Source: Geomonas propionica
GTDB taxonomy: Bacteria; Desulfobacterota; Desulfuromonadia; Geobacterales; Geobacteraceae
Assembly (NCBI RefSeq): GCF_016458235.1
Contig: NZ_JAEMHK010000016.1
Location: 62,001 to 126,000 of the forward strand
Direction of reading: 5' to 3'
Length of the DNA: 64,000 nucleotides
Of this stretch, positions 62,039-64,000 are shown piece after piece. The translations under genes and the position numbers were made by a program. The stretch's first letter is position 1. The number at the start of each line of letters is the position of its first letter. The notes beneath the pieces are model-generated. The model was given only the letters and a program-made list of their open reading frames with translations, did not search any database and was not told the DNA's origin.

Positions 62039-62365
62039 TCATTTGCGTTCCAGATCGCGACGCGACTGAACCTGTACCGTTCCGCCGCGCAGTATCTCCT
62101 TGCGGAAGCTTTCAGGAAGGCGAGCCCAGTCGAGGATGTCGACCAGGATGGGGAGGTTACTGTCGGAAAAGGCTTGTTTCAACAGCGGGAGGTTGGTAAA
62201 GGGAAGCTCCAGGTCCTGGGGGTTGCACAGGACAAGGTCCAGGTCGCTGCCGTCGTGTGCAGTTCCCTGCACGCGGCTGCCATAGGCGAAGACGTCGGCA
62301 TCAGGAACGTGAGCGGCCAACAGCTCTTGGACCGTTGCCAACCAGGCGGGACGAAGCTCAAGCAT
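62039..62365 (-). CDS. mntA: MntA-type minimal nucleotidyltransferase (antitoxin)
   Basis: A 108-residue MNT-domain protein. GSX10DXD is exact: YGSRVQGTAHDGSDLDLVL. In characterised HepT-MntA systems the MNT protein adds AMP to a Tyr of HepT and blocks its RNase. The ATG at 62365 overlaps the hepT stop by 8 nt. This is the HI0073-like partner of HI0074-type proteins. Confidence 0.9.
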   Translation of the reverse strand: MLELRPAWLATVQELLAAHVPDADVFAYGSRVQGTAHDGSDLDLVLCNPQDLELPFTNLPLLKQAFSDSNLPILVDILDWARLPESFRKEILRGGTVQVQSRRDLERK

Positions 62366-62789
62366 CCCCGTTACCCAATCGCTCCCGCAGGGAGGCTTCG
62401 AGAGCGCGAGCATCCGTTATGAAGACCGGAAGGAGTTTGAGGGTGTCCTCTGCGAACCCCACACCATAGTCGTGAGCCGTACTGTTGCGGTTGTCGCGGT
62501 AGGAGAACCAACGTTCAACCGTATCGGCATCCATCAGCCCGTGCTTGGCAGCGTGGCGCAAGACTTCCTTGTAGGTGAGGTTGTCGATCTCCTTGGGGCT
62601 GGCGGCATAAGCCTTCAGTGCCTTGCGCAGAAGCTTGCCGCCGGTCTCCAGGGTCAGTTCGAACCCCTTGACCACTGCATTGCGAAAGATCTCGTACTCC
62701 GTGCTCTCTGGCGGGGACTGGTTGAGAAGCGCGAGCGAACTGTCCAAGGTTTGGATGCAGCGAGCGAAATGATCGGTATTCAGGTGCAT
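62358..62789 (-). CDS. hepT: HepT-type HEPN ribonuclease toxin
   Basis: A 143-residue all-helical HEPN protein (HI0074-like). The catalytic and modification motif RX4HXY is present: RNSTAHDY (Arg101, His106, Tyr108). Helix 1 is AVVKGFELTLETGGKLLRKA. A strong AGGAGG before the ATG at 62789 sets the start. It lies in an operon with mntA (8-nt overlap). A defence or phage-abortive role is possible; the activity is inferred from motif only. Confidence 0.9.
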   Translation of the reverse strand: MHLNTDHFARCIQTLDSSLALLNQSPPESTEYEIFRNAVVKGFELTLETGGKLLRKALKAYAASPKEIDNLTYKEVLRHAAKHGLMDADTVERWFSYRDNRNSTAHDYGVGFAEDTLKLLPVFITDARALEASLRERLGNGDA

Positions 62790-62836
62790 CGAAGCCTCCT
62801 GGGACTTCAGACAGATCTTCATGGCGGAGCTATTGA

Positions 62837-62876
62837 ATAAAAAAAGAGGCCAGCTATTTCTAGCTGGCCTCTTTAC
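62837..62876 (-). terminator. Intrinsic terminator of tRNA-Phe
   Basis: A 14-bp stem (AAAGAGGCCAGCTA 62843-62856 with TAGCTGGCCTCTTT 62861-62874) with a 4-nt loop has a following TTTTTTT on the minus strand. It also separates the tRNA from the hepT promoter. Confidence 0.9.
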
Positions 62877-62883
62877 TTTCTAG

Positions 62884-62959
62884 TGGTGCCCAGAGACGGA
62901 ATCGAACCGCCGACACGAGGATTTTCAATCCTCTGCTCTACCGACTGAGCTATCTGGGC
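62884..62959 (-). tRNA. tRNA-Phe (GAA)
   Basis: A 76-nt cloverleaf on the minus strand: acceptor stem GCCCAGA/TCTGGGC, D arm GCTCAGTCGGTAGAGC, anticodon stem and loop AGGATTGAAAATCCT (anticodon GAA), T arm with GGTTCGATTCC, and an encoded CCA end (62884-62886). Confidence 0.97.
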
Positions 62960-63010
62960 AAGAGACCAACTTTATACTTTGAATCGCCGGCTGTGTCAAC
63001 CCTTTTCTTT

Positions 63011-63091
63011 CCACCTTCGTCAAGACTTTCCACCTTCGCCAAGGCTTCGGTGGACAAGCTCCATCTTCGCCAAGGCTTCGGGGGGACAAGT
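63011..63091. repeat. 31-bp tandem repeat between tRNA-Phe and the EfpL-like gene
   Basis: Two full copies of a CCAYCTTCGCCAAGGCTTCG-type unit with a GGACAAG tail (63030-63060, 63061-63091) and a shortened, diverged copy (63011-63029). The unit is internally palindromic (CCACC...GGTGG). It sits directly before the stop of the EfpL-like gene. Confidence 0.75.
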
Positions 63092-63093
63092 GA

Positions 63094-63657
63094 CTAGGCG
63101 CGGGAAATGAAACGGCCGTCGCGGGTGTCGACCTTGATCTTCTCGCCGGCTTCAAGATACGGCGGCACCTGCAGACGCAGGCCCGTCTCGAGGAGTGCTT
63201 CTTTGGTCTGGGCGGTGGCCGTGGCGTTTTTCATGGCGGGTGCGGTCTCGGTCACCACCAGTTCAACGACCATGGGGAGATCGACGTTGACCATGCGCTC
63301 CTGGAAGATCCCAAGCTGGACTTCGGTGCCGTCCAGAAGGAAGGGAGCGATGGCTTCGAAGTTGTCTTCTTCCATCTCGAACTGCTCGTAGGTCTCCAGA
63401 TCCATGAATATGCCGCGGCCGCCGTCGGCATAGAGGAACTGTCCTTTGTGGCGCTCGAAGTCGGCCTCGTCTACCTTGTCGCCGGAACGGAAGGTTTTTT
63501 CGAGAACCTGGGCTGTGATCAGGTTGCGGTATTTAGTCTTGACCATGGTGTTGGCACCACGGGCCGAAGGGGACTGAAAACTTACGTCGACTAACACACA
63601 GGGAGCGCCGTCCAGCTGGATGACGAGGCCTTTCTTGAAATCGTTGGTAGTGTACAT
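63094..63657 (-). CDS. Elongation factor P-like protein (EfpL/YeiP type)
   Basis: A 187-residue EF-P fold protein that eases stalls on Pro-rich sequences at the ribosome. The tip loop reads QSPSARGANTMVK (Arg33). In E. coli, canonical EF-P has a KPGKGQA loop with the modified Lys34, whereas YeiP (EfpL) has SPSARGA with an unmodified tip, so the factor is EfpL-like. The second and third domains (FLYADGGRGIFMDLETYEQF, ALLETGLRLQVPPYLEAGEK) are complete. AAGGAG is eight nt before the ATG at 63657. A true EF-P gene should exist elsewhere. Confidence 0.9.
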   Translation of the reverse strand: MYTTNDFKKGLVIQLDGAPCVLVDVSFQSPSARGANTMVKTKYRNLITAQVLEKTFRSGDKVDEADFERHKGQFLYADGGRGIFMDLETYEQFEMEEDNFEAIAPFLLDGTEVQLGIFQERMVNVDLPMVVELVVTETAPAMKNATATAQTKEALLETGLRLQVPPYLEAGEKIKVDTRDGRFISRA

Positions 63658-63752
63658 GCAGGGTTCTCCTTAGCGAAATGTCCCTTTTTAACAGAAATCT
63701 ATGGTAAATTCAACCGCGCCATGACGGCGAGACTTCGGGATGTGGAGGATCA

Positions 63753-63950
63753 GTGAAGATAGATACAGAATTCATCAAGTTGGACAGCTTTCTGAAGGCG
63801 GTGGATGCGGTCTGCTCGGGAGGCGAGGCGAAGATCATCGTCTCCGAGGGGATGGTGTCGGTGAACGGCGAGGTGGAACTGCGCCGCGGCAGGAAGCTCC
63901 GCCCGGGCGACAGGGTGGAAGTAGGGGGAAAGACCTTCTCCGTGGAGTAG
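63753..63950 (+). CDS. YbcJ-like S4 RNA-binding domain protein
   Basis: A 65-residue stand-alone S4 domain (FIKLDSFLKAVDAVCSGGEA, then SEGMVSVNGEVELRRGRKLR, GDRVEV). These small proteins bind structured RNA, perhaps in ribosome-related quality control. The GTG at 63753 has GGAGG four nt upstream. It is divergent from the EfpL gene with a 95-bp gap. Confidence 0.9.
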   Translation: MKIDTEFIKLDSFLKAVDAVCSGGEAKIIVSEGMVSVNGEVELRRGRKLRPGDRVEVGGKTFSVE

Positions 63951-63957
63951 CCGGGGC

Positions 63958-64000
63958 TTAGCCTCCGGCCCGTTTCACCTTGTAGCCGCGCTTGATGAGC
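63958..64000 (-). CDS. C-terminal end of an unidentified gene (cut by window edge)
   Basis: Only the last 13 codons are visible (LIKRGYKVKRAGG then TAA at 63958-63960). They are convergent with the S4 gene. The protein cannot be identified from this fragment. Confidence 0.4.
   Translation of the reverse strand, partial: LIKRGYKVKRAGG

Overview
The window is GC-rich, gene-dense bacterial DNA that looks like a free-living anaerobic or facultative deltaproteobacterium of the Geobacter/Citrifermentans/Geomonas type. This is inference from content: a selenocysteine formate dehydrogenase, a CxxCH cytochrome, many sensor kinases and cyclic-di-GMP proteins, a LolCDE-like exporter and a pyruvate dehydrogenase E1. 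No rRNA, phage, insertion sequence or CRISPR array was seen. One tRNA (Phe) is present.

Layout. 1-2.8 kb (-): E1 alpha of pyruvate dehydrogenase (cut by the window edge), a TVP38/VTT membrane protein and an E3-like flavin disulfide reductase. 3.0-5.6 kb (+): PAS-GGDEF-EAL protein. 5.7-7.8 kb (-): small envelope/stress genes, with csbD enclosed by a 30-bp near-perfect inverted repeat. 8.0-11.6 kb (-): a three-gene sensory unit (substrate-binding lipoprotein, histidine kinase, NarL-type regulator). 11.8-25.9 kb (-): an envelope operon of AsmA-like protein, DUF1318 lipoprotein, a 2775-residue exported TPR-CHAT protease-like protein, an SH3-like protein and an M48 metalloprotease. 26.0-34.5 kb: a triheme cytochrome, then (+) TetR, ABC1/UbiB kinase-like protein, LolD-like ATPase, FtsX-type permease, LolA-like carrier and an outer-membrane protein. 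34.7-37.9 kb (+): a small protein and an unusual fusion of a cNMP-binding domain, a degenerate sigma54-activator AAA+ domain and a NapH-like membrane ferredoxin domain. 38.0-40.5 kb (-): chemoreceptor with two cysteine-rich PAS domains. 41.1-45.7 kb (+): small secreted protein, an M-box Mg2+ riboswitch with terminator, an MgtA-type P-ATPase and a PTS IIA-like protein whose active-site His is Asp. 46.0-51.9 kb: secreted protein, DUF4337 protein, unknown 498-residue protein, hybrid sensor kinase. 52.0-58.5 kb (-): formate dehydrogenase operon fdhA(Sec)-fdhB-nrfD-fdhE-mobA. 58.8-64 kb: hybrid kinase, secreted protein, HepT-MntA toxin/antitoxin pair, tRNA-Phe, EfpL-like factor, S4 protein.

Short palindromic or tandem repeats recur in gaps (28.8, 32.3, 34.6, 63.0 kb). 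Repeat-like sequence also lies in frame inside two genes (17.6 and 22.25 kb). The best candidates for undescribed biology are the exported TPR-CHAT operon, the cNMP/AAA+/Fe-S fusion, the double Cys-PAS chemoreceptor and the His-to-Asp IIA partner of the Mg2+ pump.
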